Both the position numbers and the translations under genes were made by a program. Below, one piece after another: positions 33,591 to 42,095 of a stretch of DNA of 64,000 bases (positions are counted from its first letter, which is position 1; each line of letters opens with the position of its first letter). Under the pieces are notes generated by a model. It had not been told where the DNA came from, searched no databases, and was given only the letters and a program-made list of their open reading frames with translations. This DNA comes from Pseudomonas sp. JM0905a (GTDB lineage: Bacteria > Pseudomonadota > Gammaproteobacteria > Pseudomonadales > Pseudomonadaceae), in the NCBI RefSeq assembly GCF_014700075.1, contig NZ_JACXBU010000001.1, positions 558,001 to 622,000 of the forward strand, in the 5' to 3' direction.

Positions 33591-33623
33591 GGAGGGTTAA
33601 ACATGTACAAGCTGTGTTTCTAT
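33591..33623 (+). repeat. Right attachment site (attR core) with element-derived ribosome-binding site
   Basis: The 21-bp core is 33603-33623. GGAGGG at 33591-33596, contributed by the element, stands six bases before the host ATG and replaces the native GGAG now left at 26112-26115. The host gene is therefore reconstituted and equipped with a new translation signal. Confidence 0.88.
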
Positions 33624-33920
33624 GTTCCGGAGAGCCATCTGGAACCTGTGAAAAAAGCCATTTTCGCGGCTGGCGGGGGGCGCATTGGCGCCTATGACAG
33701 CTGCTGCTGGCAGGCACTCGGACAGGGTCAGTTCCGTCCGCTCGAGGGCAGCAGTCCCTACCTGGGCCAGACCGGCACCGTCGAGCATGTAGCCGAATGG
33801 AAAGTGGAAATGGTCGTCGCCGACGAACTGATCCACGAGGCGGTCAAGGCCCTGAAGAAGGCCCATCCTTATGAGACGCCGGCCTTCGAGGTCTGGCGCC
33901 TCTCCGACCTGGTGTTCTGA
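33603..33920 (+). CDS. NIF3/YqfO-like small protein (target gene of the element)
   Basis: 105 residues, starting MYKLCFYVPESHLEPVKKAI. Features include GGGRIGAYDSCCWQALGQGQFRPLEG, the acidic SPYLGQTGTVEHV and a C-terminal ALKKAHPYETPAFEVWRL. It corresponds to the free-standing YqfO/CutA-like domain inserted in NIF3 proteins; its biochemical role is unknown. The element integrated exactly at its first seven codons and restored the full frame, leaving purL and the CDGSH gene as the original left-hand neighbours. It converges with the AraC-type gene, their stops being adjacent. Confidence 0.88.
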   Translation: MYKLCFYVPESHLEPVKKAIFAAGGGRIGAYDSCCWQALGQGQFRPLEGSSPYLGQTGTVEHVAEWKVEMVVADELIHEAVKALKKAHPYETPAFEVWRLSDLVF

Positions 33921-34793
33921 TCAGCGAAACGCCGCGCGGTAGGCCCCCGGCGTAGCGCCTACCGCCGCGCGGAAGCGATTGCTGAAGTGACTGGCGCTGG
34001 CGAAACCGCACGCCAGGGCGATTTCCCCAAGGGGCAATTCACCATCCCGCAGCAACTTGCGCGCCCGCTCCAGCCGGCGCGCCAGCACGTACTGGTGCGG
34101 CGGCATGCCGAAGCTTTCGCGGAACATCCGCGCGAAGTGATACTCCGACAGCGCCGCAAAGGTCGCCAGTTCGCCCAGGCTGATGGGCTCGGCCAGGCGA
34201 TTTTCGATGTACTCCATGAGGCGCCGGCGCAGCATCGGCGCCAGTCCCCCTTTCAGGCGCAGGCCATCACGCATCCCGGCCTGGGTCAGCAGGCTGTGGT
34301 GGATCATGTCGTGGGCCAGGCTGGTCGCCCGCAGGCGCTCTGCGGGCTCGTCCCAGTCCAGGGCGATCAGCTGGCGGAAGTTCCGCGCCTGCTGCGGATC
34401 GTCGAGGAAGGTGCGTTCGCGCAGCTGCAATTCACGGGGTTCCCGATCCAGCAAGGTGACCGCGGCCTGGGCGAAGTGGTCGGCGCTGAAGTAGAGGTGG
34501 GCCAGGCGGATTTCGCCGTTGATCACCCATGAGGATTCATGCCCGGCGGGCAGGATACACAGCTTGTCCGGCGCGCCCTTGGTATCCGGACGCTCGCGGC
34601 GGAAGGTGCCAGTGCCGCCCGCCAGGTAGCAGGACAGCGTGTGCACCTTCGGCCCCTGGTAGTCGCGGGCGTCGTGGTGGTTGCTCCAGAGTGCCGCGCC
34701 CAGGCCGTCGCCCAGCTCCGCGCAATGCTCCAGGCGAGCGTTGGGCGAACTGCTGAGGGACTGGAAGACCTGATTCTGTTCGAGTAGCGACAT
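33921..34793 (-). CDS. AraC-family transcriptional regulator
   Basis: 290 residues from the ATG at 34793 (another in-frame ATG is at 34799). The N-terminal part is a cupin-like effector domain (YLAGGTGTFRRERPDTKGAPDKL). The C-terminal double helix-turn-helix has ISLGELATFAALSEYHFARMF and ELPLGEIALACGFASASHFSNRFR. It is divergent from the DMT-family transporter, which starts 148 bases away, so that transporter is its likely target. The ligand is unknown. Confidence 0.9.
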   Translation of the reverse strand: MSLLEQNQVFQSLSSSPNARLEHCAELGDGLGAALWSNHHDARDYQGPKVHTLSCYLAGGTGTFRRERPDTKGAPDKLCILPAGHESSWVINGEIRLAHLYFSADHFAQAAVTLLDREPRELQLRERTFLDDPQQARNFRQLIALDWDEPAERLRATSLAHDMIHHSLLTQAGMRDGLRLKGGLAPMLRRRLMEYIENRLAEPISLGELATFAALSEYHFARMFRESFGMPPHQYVLARRLERARKLLRDGELPLGEIALACGFASASHFSNRFRAAVGATPGAYRAAFR

Positions 34794-34941
34794 GGGCATG
34801 GCCGGCCGGTTGGCGAATGAGGTCCATGCTAACGCGCGCGGAGGGGCGCCGGCAGTCTCCCGACGAGATAAGCGCAAGTTTGTGCAAGCGGCGCAGAGGG
34901 GGCGGGCGGAGACTGGCGCCATCGAAACCGGAGTCACCGTG

Positions 34942-35847
34942 ATGAACCTGTCCCTCTACCTGCTCACCGTCCTGATCTGGGGCACCACCTGGATCGCCAT
35001 CAAGCTGCAGATGGGCAGCGTCGCCATTCCCGCCTCCATCGTCTATCGCTTTGCCCTGGCCGCTGCCGTGCTGTTCGCCATCCTGCTGCTCAGCCGCCGC
35101 CTGCAGAAGCTCGACAGCCGCGCCCAGATGATCTGCCTGGCCCAGGGCCTGTGCCTGTTCTGCGTCAACTTCATGTGCTTCTACACCGCCAGCCAGTGGA
35201 TCCCCAGCGGCCTGATCGCCGTGGTGTTCTCCACCGCCACCCTGTGGAATGCCCTCAATGCACGCATCTTCTTCGGCCAGCGCATCGCGCCCAACGTGCT
35301 CGCCGGTGGCGGACTCGGCCTTCTCGGCCTGGGGCTGCTGTTCTGGCCGGAACTCTCGCACCACAGCGCCAGCCGTGAAACCTTCATCGGCCTGGGATTG
35401 GCCCTGCTCGGCACCCTGTGCTTCTCCGCCGGCAACATGCTTTCCAGCCTGCAACAGAAGGCCGGCCTCAAGCCGCTGACCACCAATGCCTGGGGCATGC
35501 TCTACGGCGCCCTGATGCTCAGCGCGTGGTGCCTGGTCAGCGGTACGCCGTTCGGCATGGAATGGAACGCCCGCTACATCGGTTCGCTGCTCTACCTGGC
35601 CATTCCCGGCTCGGTGATCGGCTTCACCGCCTACCTGACCCTGGTGGGCCGCATGGGGCCGGAGCGCGCCGCCTACTGCACCGTGCTGTTCCCGGTGGTG
35701 GCGCTGAACATCTCGGCCTTCGTCGAGGGCTACCAGTGGACGCTGCCGGCGCTGTTCGGCCTGGCCCTGGTGATGGCCGGCAACGTGCTGGTGTTTCGCA
35801 AGCCCAAGCCGGCCATGCCGGCCGCTGCCACGGCGGGCCGCGCATGA
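34942..35847 (+). CDS. EamA/DMT-family transporter
   Basis: 301 residues, ten hydrophobic helices in two EamA repeats, beginning LYLLTVLIWGTTWIAIKLQMG. This family exports amino acids, metabolites or drugs from the inner membrane. GGAG stands before the ATG at 34942. The next gene (cupin) overlaps its stop in an ATGA arrangement. The divergent AraC regulator suggests inducible expression. Confidence 0.88.
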   Translation: MNLSLYLLTVLIWGTTWIAIKLQMGSVAIPASIVYRFALAAAVLFAILLLSRRLQKLDSRAQMICLAQGLCLFCVNFMCFYTASQWIPSGLIAVVFSTATLWNALNARIFFGQRIAPNVLAGGGLGLLGLGLLFWPELSHHSASRETFIGLGLALLGTLCFSAGNMLSSLQQKAGLKPLTTNAWGMLYGALMLSAWCLVSGTPFGMEWNARYIGSLLYLAIPGSVIGFTAYLTLVGRMGPERAAYCTVLFPVVALNISAFVEGYQWTLPALFGLALVMAGNVLVFRKPKPAMPAAATAGRA

Positions 35848-36164
35848 GCGCCGGGCAGTTGGTACGCACACGCGATTTCACTGCGGACAGGGCCTGGGGC
35901 GCGCTGGACATCGCCAATCTCGACGGCACCACAGTGCGCCTGCACTGGACCGACCAGCCCTACATCTGGCACGTCAACGACGGCCAGGAGGTCTTCGTGG
36001 TGCTGGATGGCGAGGTGGAAATGCGCTACCGGGACGCGGGAGAAGAACGTCGGGTCCAGCTGGGCGTGGGGGATATCTTCTACGCCGGGGTCGGCTGCGA
36101 GCATGTCGCTCATCCCAGGGGGGCGGCACGCATCCTCGTGATCGAGAAGGAGGGCAGTATCTAG
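35844..36164 (+). CDS. Small cupin-domain protein
   Basis: 106 residues forming a single cupin barrel: first motif YIWHVNDGQEVFVVLDGEVEMRY and second GDIFYAGVGCEHVAHPRGAARIL. Metal-binding His and Glu positions are largely kept. It is translationally coupled to the DMT exporter through a 4-base overlap, so it may act on or bind the exported metabolite. Substrate unknown. Confidence 0.85.
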   Translation: MSAGQLVRTRDFTADRAWGALDIANLDGTTVRLHWTDQPYIWHVNDGQEVFVVLDGEVEMRYRDAGEERRVQLGVGDIFYAGVGCEHVAHPRGAARILVIEKEGSI

Positions 36165-36171
36165 CCCGCCT

Positions 36172-36708
36172 TCAACCTGTGAGTTGATGGCTCAGATAGA
36201 GCGCGACTTCTTCGGGCGCCACCTCGGTCGGGTCATAGAGCATGGTGTTGAGGCCGCAGAAGGTGAAGCCGGCGCGCTGGTAGAAGCCAATGGCCGGGTG
36301 GTTGCTGGTCTGGGTTTCCAGCCAGAGGCAGCGCATTGCCTGGCTGCGTGCATAGGTCATGGCGCCGCCCAGGAGCGTCCGGCCGATTCCCTGGCCCTGG
36401 TGCTTGGGTGCCACGAACAGCGCGCTCAGTTCGGCGCTGCGGTTCCAGGGCACGAGGCGCACGCAGGCAAAACCGGCCAGGCTGCCGTCGCGGGCTTCGG
36501 CGGCCAGGGCGAAGTCGGCATCGGCCACATCATCGGGGAAGCCCCTGGCGTCATAGGCCTTGTGGAAGGGCTCGGGCAGCGCTTCTTCCACCAGCCGCAG
36601 GGCCAGGCCATCGGCCTCGACTCGCCAGATATGGGACGTGCAGTAGGAGGCATCGAATGCGGCGAGCCGCTCGCTGTCGGCCGGTACGCGAAGGGGACGG
36701 TAGTTCAT
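36172..36708 (-). CDS. GNAT-family acetyltransferase
   Basis: 178 residues from the ATG at 36708, nine bases after AAGG; the ATG at 36717 abuts that site and is unlikely. It has the GNAT core with acetyl-CoA loop VAPKHQGQGIGRTLLGGAM and the motif WLETQTSNHPAIGFYQRAGF. Substrate unknown. The next gene upstream starts 390 bases away, and its stop is 22 bases before this start, so the two probably form one unit. Confidence 0.87.
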   Translation of the reverse strand: MNYRPLRVPADSERLAAFDASYCTSHIWRVEADGLALRLVEEALPEPFHKAYDARGFPDDVADADFALAAEARDGSLAGFACVRLVPWNRSAELSALFVAPKHQGQGIGRTLLGGAMTYARSQAMRCLWLETQTSNHPAIGFYQRAGFTFCGLNTMLYDPTEVAPEEVALYLSHQLTG

Positions 36709-36729
36709 GGTGGACATCCTTGTGGGGCG

Positions 36730-37098
36730 TCAGCGGAATCTCGCAAACACCCGTTCCGACAGTAGCAATGTGGCCATTACCGGATAGCAGAGGTAATGCA
36801 CTAGGAGCAGCAGGACGCCCATGGGACTGGGAGTGTCCTGCAAGGTCATCATCGCCAGCAGTCCTAGGTATAGCAGCCCGAGCAGGCAGCCGTAGCCGAG
36901 GACGATGCGCCAGCGCTCGCCCGGTTCCGGTGCGCGACGCTGGATGAAGCGGAAGGCCAGGGCCAGCAGGGCGGCCGTGGCAGCGGCGATCAGCAGGGTG
37001 GCGAAGATGCCGCCAACTTTGGCGAAGCTGCGCAGGAGCAGGTTCAGGACGATGGCCAGGGCCACGCCGCCGACGGCGTAGCGCATGGGAAGCGACAT
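36730..37098 (-). CDS. Hypothetical four-helix membrane protein
   Basis: 122 residues from the ATG at 37098, which has GAGGAA upstream. The hydrophobic stretches are YAVGGVALAIVLNLLL, GIFATLLIAAATAALLALAF, IVLGYGCLLGLLYLGLLAMM and GVLLLLVHYLCYPVMATLLL. No recognised domain. Its stop is 22 bases before the acetyltransferase start. Confidence 0.7.
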   Translation of the reverse strand: MSLPMRYAVGGVALAIVLNLLLRSFAKVGGIFATLLIAAATAALLALAFRFIQRRAPEPGERWRIVLGYGCLLGLLYLGLLAMMTLQDTPSPMGVLLLLVHYLCYPVMATLLLSERVFARFR

Positions 37099-37198
37099 GG
37101 TGGTTCCTCGGGACCAGGGCGGGGATAACTCTAGCTGATAGGCCATGAACGCACGTCGCGTTGTGCCTCGCTGCGCTCGTCGCCAACCTACGGGGGCG

Positions 37199-38029
37199 TC
37201 ACAACTCGACGCTGAGGCCGAAGCGCTTCTTCAGCACCCGGTCCAGCAACGATCTCGGTATCCAGCGCGCCAGCAGGGGCAGGGCGCGGCTGCCGTTGCC
37301 GATGCGGACCAGCGACGGGCGTGGTTTGCGTTGCACCGCAGCAAGCAGGGTGCGGGCGAAGTCTTCGGCCGGGGTGGGATTGTCCTGGGAAGCGCGTGCG
37401 CGTGCGCGGATGCCTTCACGCACCGGCCACCAGGGCGAACCCTCGGCGATCAGGTTTTCCGCCTCGCGGGTGGCGCTGGCGCCGAAGCTGGAGGCGATGG
37501 CGCCGGGCTGCACTTCCATCAGGTCGATGCCGAAGGGCGCCAGTTCCAGGCGCAGGGCATCGGAGAGGGCATGCACGGCCGCCTTGGAGGCGCAGTAGGC
37601 GCCGGCGAAAGGGGTGACCAGCACGCCGGAGACGCTGCCGATGTTCACCACCAGGCCACGGCGCGTGCGTAGCAGCGGGAAGCAGGCGCGGGTCACATCC
37701 ACCAGGGCGAAGACGTTGGTGTCGAACTGCTTGCGCAGGGCTTCGATGCCGCCATCCAGCAGCGGCCCCATGGCGCCGAAACCTGCGTTGTTCACCAGCA
37801 CGTCGAGGCCGCCTTCCTCGCATTCCAGGCGCTCGGCGAGGGCCGCCACAGCCGGTTGGTCGTTGACGTCCAGCGTAACGGCGGTGAATCCGGCGGCTTC
37901 TAGGACTGCCAGGTCCTGCGGCTTGCGGGCCGTGGCCCAGACGGTATAGCCGGCAGCCTTGAAGGCGTCGGCCAGGGCGCGGCCGATGCCGCTGGAGCAA
38001 CCGGTGATCAGGGCGGTGGGGGAGGGCAT
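37199..38029 (-). CDS. Short-chain dehydrogenase/reductase
   Basis: 276 residues, classical SDR: cofactor loop ITGCSSGIGRALADAF, NNAG motif (VLVNNAGFGAMG) and catalytic YCASK with the upstream Ser in NIGSVSGV. A basic residue after the first strand (ATARKPQDL) suggests NADPH. Substrate not predictable. It is flanked on both sides by the GGCTTCGCTTCGC-type repeat. Confidence 0.9.
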   Translation of the reverse strand: MPSPTALITGCSSGIGRALADAFKAAGYTVWATARKPQDLAVLEAAGFTAVTLDVNDQPAVAALAERLECEEGGLDVLVNNAGFGAMGPLLDGGIEALRKQFDTNVFALVDVTRACFPLLRTRRGLVVNIGSVSGVLVTPFAGAYCASKAAVHALSDALRLELAPFGIDLMEVQPGAIASSFGASATREAENLIAEGSPWWPVREGIRARARASQDNPTPAEDFARTLLAAVQRKPRPSLVRIGNGSRALPLLARWIPRSLLDRVLKKRFGLSVEL

Positions 38030-38046
38030 GGCGTGTCCTTGTACGC

Positions 38047-38087
38047 GGGATGTTGGGCTTCGCTTCGCTCTGCGCCAACCTACGGTC
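38047..38087. repeat. Repeat family TTGGGCTTCGCTTCGCTCTG
   Basis: TTGGGCTTCGCTTCGCTCTG then CGCCAACCTACGG. The TTGG(C)/GCCAA ends form a small hairpin. Related copies lie at 37155-37195 (degenerate) and 49493-49527, so it is a dispersed extragenic repeat. Confidence 0.65.
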
Positions 38088-38100
38088 GCTGGCCGGGCGA

Positions 38101-38565
38101 TCAGTCGACGAATGTGCCACGCAGATTAGCGGCGCGAAACTCCAGGGATTGTGCGCGATAACCCTGGCGAATGGGCGGCAGGGCGAGGCAGTCCTGCCAC
38201 TGGGCGCCAGGCTGCAGTTCGGAGGGGCCGAGGTAGCGCGGATGGTCGTAGCTGGGCTGGGCCAGGTTGATGGTGTCGCCGGGGCGGAAGGCCTGTACCT
38301 GCCAGGCGAAATCACGCAGCACCGCGTCGCCGCCGTTGCGTACCTGGATCGACAGCGGGCGGTCGGCGGGGCAGTTTTGCGGAGCGTAGGAGAGCTGGAT
38401 ATCGAGGCGGGAGAAACGGCGTTCCGTGTCGCGTTCTTCCCAGAGTACCCAGAGGGCGATCAGGGCCACGCCGAGGACAGCCGCCAGGGACAGCGGCAGG
38501 GCCTTGGCCGGGTAGCGCAGCAGCAGGATCAGCCAGGTCAGGAAGAGAACAGCGCCAATCAGCAT
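38101..38565 (-). CDS. Hypothetical inner-membrane protein
   Basis: 154 residues with GGAGG upstream. Two N-terminal helices (LIGAVLFLTWLILLL and LSLAAVLGVALIALWVLW) anchor an extracytoplasmic beta-rich domain (LDIQLSYAPQNCPADRPLSIQVRN). Such proteins are sometimes annotated as multidrug transporters but lack transporter features. Function unknown. It lies 74 bases beyond the last alginate gene on the same strand, though no evidence ties it to alginate. Confidence 0.75.
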   Translation of the reverse strand: MLIGAVLFLTWLILLLRYPAKALPLSLAAVLGVALIALWVLWEERDTERRFSRLDIQLSYAPQNCPADRPLSIQVRNGGDAVLRDFAWQVQAFRPGDTINLAQPSYDHPRYLGPSELQPGAQWQDCLALPPIRQGYRAQSLEFRAANLRGTFVD

Positions 38566-38639
38566 GGAAAGACCTCCTTGAGGCCCTCCATGCTAGCGCA
38601 AGCGCAGCCCGGCACTGTACCGGGCCGCACATGGCGGGC

Positions 38640-40082
38640 TCAGCGAGCGATGCTGTGCACCGTCGCGCTCTGCGGCGCGCGGCCATAGACGTCATCCAGA
38701 CGCTCGATGTCGTCCTCACCCAGGTAGCTGCCGGACTGCACCTCGATGATCTCCAGCGGGATCTTGCCGGGGTTGGCCAGGCGGTGCACGGAGGCGATCG
38801 GGATATAGGTCGACTGGTTCTCGGTGAGCAGGAACACCTTCTCGTCGCAGGTCACCTGGGCGGTACCGGAAACCACGATCCAGTGCTCGGCACGGTGGTG
38901 GTGCATCTGCAGCGAAAGCTGCGCGCCCGGCTTCACGGTGATGTGCTTGACCTGGAAGCGGCCACCCATGTCCACCGAGTCGTACGAACCCCAGGGGCGG
39001 TACACGGCGCAGTGGTTCTGGGTTTCGCTGCGGCCATCGGCGTCCAGCTTGTTGACCAGCTTCTTGACGTCCTGCACGCGGTCCTTGTGGGCGATCATCA
39101 TGGCGTCCTTGGTCTCGACCACCACCACGTCGTCCAGGCCGATCACCGACACCAGCTTGCCGTTGCCGTGGACCAGGCAGTTGTGGCTGTCCTGCACCAC
39201 CACGTCGCCCTTGGTGACGTTGCCGTCCTGGTCCTTGTCGTGCACTTCCCAGATGGAGCTCCAGCTGCCCACGTCGTTCCAGCCGGCCGAAAGCGGCACC
39301 ACGCAGGCGCGCTCGGTCTTCTCCATGACCGCGTAGTCGATGGAGTTGTCCGGGCAGCAGGCGAAGGTGGCCGAGTCGATGCTCACCGCGATGCCGTCAC
39401 GCTTGCTGCGCTCCAGGGCCAGCAGGCAGGTGTCGTAGATGTCCACGTCGTGGTGCTTCAGCTCTTCCAGGAAGCGGCTGGCGCGGAACAGGAACATGCC
39501 GCTGTTCCAGAAGTAGTCGCCGGACTCCACGTACTGGCGGGCCAGGTCTTCGTTCGGCTTCTCGACGAACTCGGCAACGCGGCTGATGCCATCCGGCAGG
39601 CGGACGTCGGCCTTGCTGCGGATGTAGCCATAGCCGGTTTCCGGGCGCTCGGCGGGAACGCCGAAGAGCACCATTTCGCCTTTCTCGGCGGCGATGGTGG
39701 CCAGTGCCAGGGCCTGCTGGAAGGCACGCTGGTCGCGCAGCACGTGGTCGGCTGGGAGCACCAGCATCAGCTCGTCACGGCCTTCGGCCAGAAGCTGCAT
39801 GGCGGCGATCGCCACGGCCGGCGCGGTGTTGCGGCCGAAGGGCTCGAGCAGCATGGCCTGGGCCTGGATGCCGACGGCGTCGAGCTGCTCCTGCACGATG
39901 AAGCGGTGATCCTGGTTGGCCACCAGGACGGCCTGTTGCATACCGTCGAAGTTCAGGCGCAGCAGGGTCTGCTGGAACAGGGTCTGTTCGCCGGTGAGGG
40001 CGAGGAACTGCTTGGGATACTGCTTGCGCGAAAGAGGCCAGAGGCGAGAGCCGCTACCGCCAGAGAGGATCACGGGAATCAT
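38640..40082 (-). CDS. algA: Mannose-1-phosphate guanylyltransferase / mannose-6-phosphate isomerase
   Basis: 480 residues from the ATG at 40082 (AGGAG upstream). The N-terminal nucleotidyltransferase has VILSGGSGSRLWPLSRKQYP. The C-terminal cupin isomerase has the metal-binding QMHHHRAEHWIVVSG and YIPIASVHRLANPG. It supplies GDP-mannose for alginate: first isomerising fructose-6-phosphate, then, after AlgC, adding GMP. It is the last gene of the operon, as in P. aeruginosa. Confidence 0.97.
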   Translation of the reverse strand: MIPVILSGGSGSRLWPLSRKQYPKQFLALTGEQTLFQQTLLRLNFDGMQQAVLVANQDHRFIVQEQLDAVGIQAQAMLLEPFGRNTAPAVAIAAMQLLAEGRDELMLVLPADHVLRDQRAFQQALALATIAAEKGEMVLFGVPAERPETGYGYIRSKADVRLPDGISRVAEFVEKPNEDLARQYVESGDYFWNSGMFLFRASRFLEELKHHDVDIYDTCLLALERSKRDGIAVSIDSATFACCPDNSIDYAVMEKTERACVVPLSAGWNDVGSWSSIWEVHDKDQDGNVTKGDVVVQDSHNCLVHGNGKLVSVIGLDDVVVVETKDAMMIAHKDRVQDVKKLVNKLDADGRSETQNHCAVYRPWGSYDSVDMGGRFQVKHITVKPGAQLSLQMHHHRAEHWIVVSGTAQVTCDEKVFLLTENQSTYIPIASVHRLANPGKIPLEIIEVQSGSYLGEDDIERLDDVYGRAPQSATVHSIAR

Positions 40083-40220
40083 GGTGTTTCTCCTAGAACT
40101 GTCATGGTTTGAGGGCACTGCTTCCATCGATCACATTTCTTTCTTTCCCGCCCTCTGCGTGGCGGGTAATGACCGGCGCGGTTCGTCCCGCACCGGTTCT
40201 CGCTCCGTTGAGGCCTGGCC

Positions 40221-40865
40221 TCAGGATTCGGCCGGGCGCTTGACCCAGACCGGGGAGAGCTTGCCGCCGCTGCCGGTGATGTAGAGGCAGACCACTTCAC
40301 CGCGCTGCAGGGAGACGGGCTTGAGGTCGCTGACCTTGCGGGTACCGTCGAACAGGGCGAGGCCGACTTTCACCGGGTTGATCTCACGCTCGCCGCGGCC
40401 TTGCGGAGCCACGTCCTCGACGACCGGGGTCTTGCCGTCGGCGGTCTTCAGGGTGAGCTTCGCGTCGGACAGGTTCTGCACGCGCAGCAGGGCCTTCTGC
40501 TTGTTCGTGTAGGGCGGTTCTTCCACCAGTTGCGGGTTTTTGCCGGTTTGGTTGACCAGGGTGTAGTAGCGGTCGGCTTCCAGCTTCACCGGGAGGTTGC
40601 TGCTGCCGACCTGGGCGCTGTAGTTGCCCGCCGGGAGGAACTTGAAGTCGCTGGAGCCGAGCGGAGGCACGTCGTTCAGCGCAGTGTTGCCGACGTTGAT
40701 GCTGAGCTCGCTGCTGCTGGCGTTGTAGGCGCGGACGAATGCGGAGCCCTTGGGCGCCTGCGGGCCGTACAGGCCACCTTCATCTGCCTGGGCCTGCAGG
40801 GCGCCGAGGCCGAGCACGAGGGCGCAGGCATAAGACGTCCAGCTGCGGTTGTTCTGTCGGTTCAT
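40221..40865 (-). CDS. algF: Alginate O-acetylation protein AlgF
   Basis: 214 residues from the ATG at 40865 with GAGGAAC upstream. A signal peptide (ALVLGLGALQAQA) precedes a beta-rich periplasmic domain. AlgF is required with AlgI and AlgJ to O-acetylate polymannuronate. It follows algJ by about 70 bases and precedes algA by 138 bases. Confidence 0.95.
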   Translation of the reverse strand: MNRQNNRSWTSYACALVLGLGALQAQADEGGLYGPQAPKGSAFVRAYNASSSELSINVGNTALNDVPPLGSSDFKFLPAGNYSAQVGSSNLPVKLEADRYYTLVNQTGKNPQLVEEPPYTNKQKALLRVQNLSDAKLTLKTADGKTPVVEDVAPQGRGEREINPVKVGLALFDGTRKVSDLKPVSLQRGEVVCLYITGSGGKLSPVWVKRPAES

Positions 40866-40934
40866 GAGGTGTTCCTCCATCTGCTCTCTTGATCGGGCCG
40901 GTTTCGGCCCTGTTTTCCCCTCGTGAGGGGAGAT

Positions 40935-42083
40935 TCATTTGCCCGAGCGCGAAGCCAGGCGTTCATCGGTGCCGGCGCCCTTGCGCAGGCTGGCGATCCA
41001 TTCGGGATCGAAATCGGACAGGTCGCTCAGCATCGGCAGGTAGCGTTCCGGGAATTCCCAGATCACCAGCTGCGGCGGGGCGTCCTTCAGTTCGTCGCTC
41101 TTGAGGTACTTGAGCATCGGCAGGATCGGCCCGTGGCCATCCTCGGCGTGGTTCACCAGGTCGCGCTGCAGGGCCTGGCGCAGGGCACCGGCGAAGTTCC
41201 ACTTGTCGTTGGCGCTGTAGCTGGTGCCCACCAGCACCACCGGCACATCGCTTTCGGCGAACAGCGCGTCGTCAGCGGCGGCCCCTTCGTTCTGGCTGCG
41301 GGTGGAGCGCTTCTGCAGCTGGTCCGGAGCCGGCATCAGGTTCTCGAACAGCGGGTCCAGGGGCAGGAAGCGGGTCAGGTCGCCCTTGTAGGTATCCACG
41401 CCCTGGATGTCGGTCACGTAGGGCTGTGGGTTTCCACGCAGGCTCATGGCCTCGCCCACGGCCTTGCCCAGGCTGCCGGCCACGGCTTCGGCGCCCAGCG
41501 GCGTCCAGTGGGTATCGGTCCGCAGGAACACCTGGCCGTTGTCCTTGGCCTGTTCCAGGGTGGCGAGCAGGTCAGGGGCGAGGATTCCGGCTTTGCGCGC
41601 CACGCCACGGAAGCGCTCATAGAGGTCCTGGCGCAGGGCGGTGGGAGTGGTTTCGCCCACGTACTCGGGGTAGAGGCGGGACTTGGCCGGGATGATGGCC
41701 AGCATCAGCTCCACGTTGTGCTTCGCCAGTTCGTCGCGCACGCCCCCGATCAGTGCCAGGTTGTCACGCACATGGCGATTGCCCTCGGCCACCGGGTCGA
41801 ACTCTTCGTCCGAGAAGAGCCAGCCGTCCTGGCCGATGACCACGCCCTGGCGGCCTTCGCCGAACAGCTTGTAGTCCAGCAGTGCCCAGAGGTTGGTGCC
41901 CAGTTGCTTGATCGGGAACTGGTCGTCGTAGCGCTTCTCGAAGGCTTGGGCCAGCTTGCCGTCCAGCACACTGGTTTCACTGGACACGGAGAAGCCCAGC
42001 ACTCCGCGCAGGGACCAAAGGCTGAGGGCCAGCAACAGCGCGGAGAAGAGCAGGATGTAGAGCAGGTTCAGGGTTCTGTTCAT
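40935..42083 (-). CDS. algJ: Alginate O-acetyltransferase AlgJ
   Basis: 382 residues from the ATG at 42083; GTGGAG, directly after the algI stop, serves as ribosome-binding site. One N-terminal helix is an uncleaved signal or anchor. The SGNH-like catalytic residues are kept: Ser in LVGTSYSANDKWNFAG and the Asp-x-His in RTDTHWTPLGAE. It acts in the periplasm, passing acetyl groups from AlgI towards AlgX. Confidence 0.96.
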   Translation of the reverse strand: MNRTLNLLYILLFSALLLALSLWSLRGVLGFSVSSETSVLDGKLAQAFEKRYDDQFPIKQLGTNLWALLDYKLFGEGRQGVVIGQDGWLFSDEEFDPVAEGNRHVRDNLALIGGVRDELAKHNVELMLAIIPAKSRLYPEYVGETTPTALRQDLYERFRGVARKAGILAPDLLATLEQAKDNGQVFLRTDTHWTPLGAEAVAGSLGKAVGEAMSLRGNPQPYVTDIQGVDTYKGDLTRFLPLDPLFENLMPAPDQLQKRSTRSQNEGAAADDALFAESDVPVVLVGTSYSANDKWNFAGALRQALQRDLVNHAEDGHGPILPMLKYLKSDELKDAPPQLVIWEFPERYLPMLSDLSDFDPEWIASLRKGAGTDERLASRSGK

Positions 42084-42095
42084 GGTCGGCTCCAC

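Larger units (their letters stand above)
26122..33623. mobile_element. 7.5-kb integrative element inserted at the start codon of a NIF3-like gene
   Basis: The element is bounded by identical 21-bp direct repeats (26122-26142 and 33603-33623) equal to the first seven codons of the downstream host gene. It carries a tyrosine integrase next to the right end and TTCTACCC arm-site repeats inside both ends. It also has a putative replication helicase, iteron-like arrays, a serine recombinase with a res site, and accessory membrane proteins. The DNA is visibly more AT-rich than the flanks, especially 26122-26830. No structural phage, portal, terminase or conjugation genes can be found. It resembles phage satellites or integrative plasmids rather than a prophage. 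Confidence 0.9.

Noticed and set aside
33495-33602. A longer version of the NIF3-like protein starting at 33495.
   Set aside because: The extra codons come from the integrated element and the arm-site repeats; the GGAGGG site and the attachment core both point to the ATG at 33603.
26122-33623. A defective or intact prophage.
   Set aside because: No terminase, portal, capsid, tail, lysis cassette or recognised phage repressor was found; the remaining genes form a coherent small element rather than a decayed phage.
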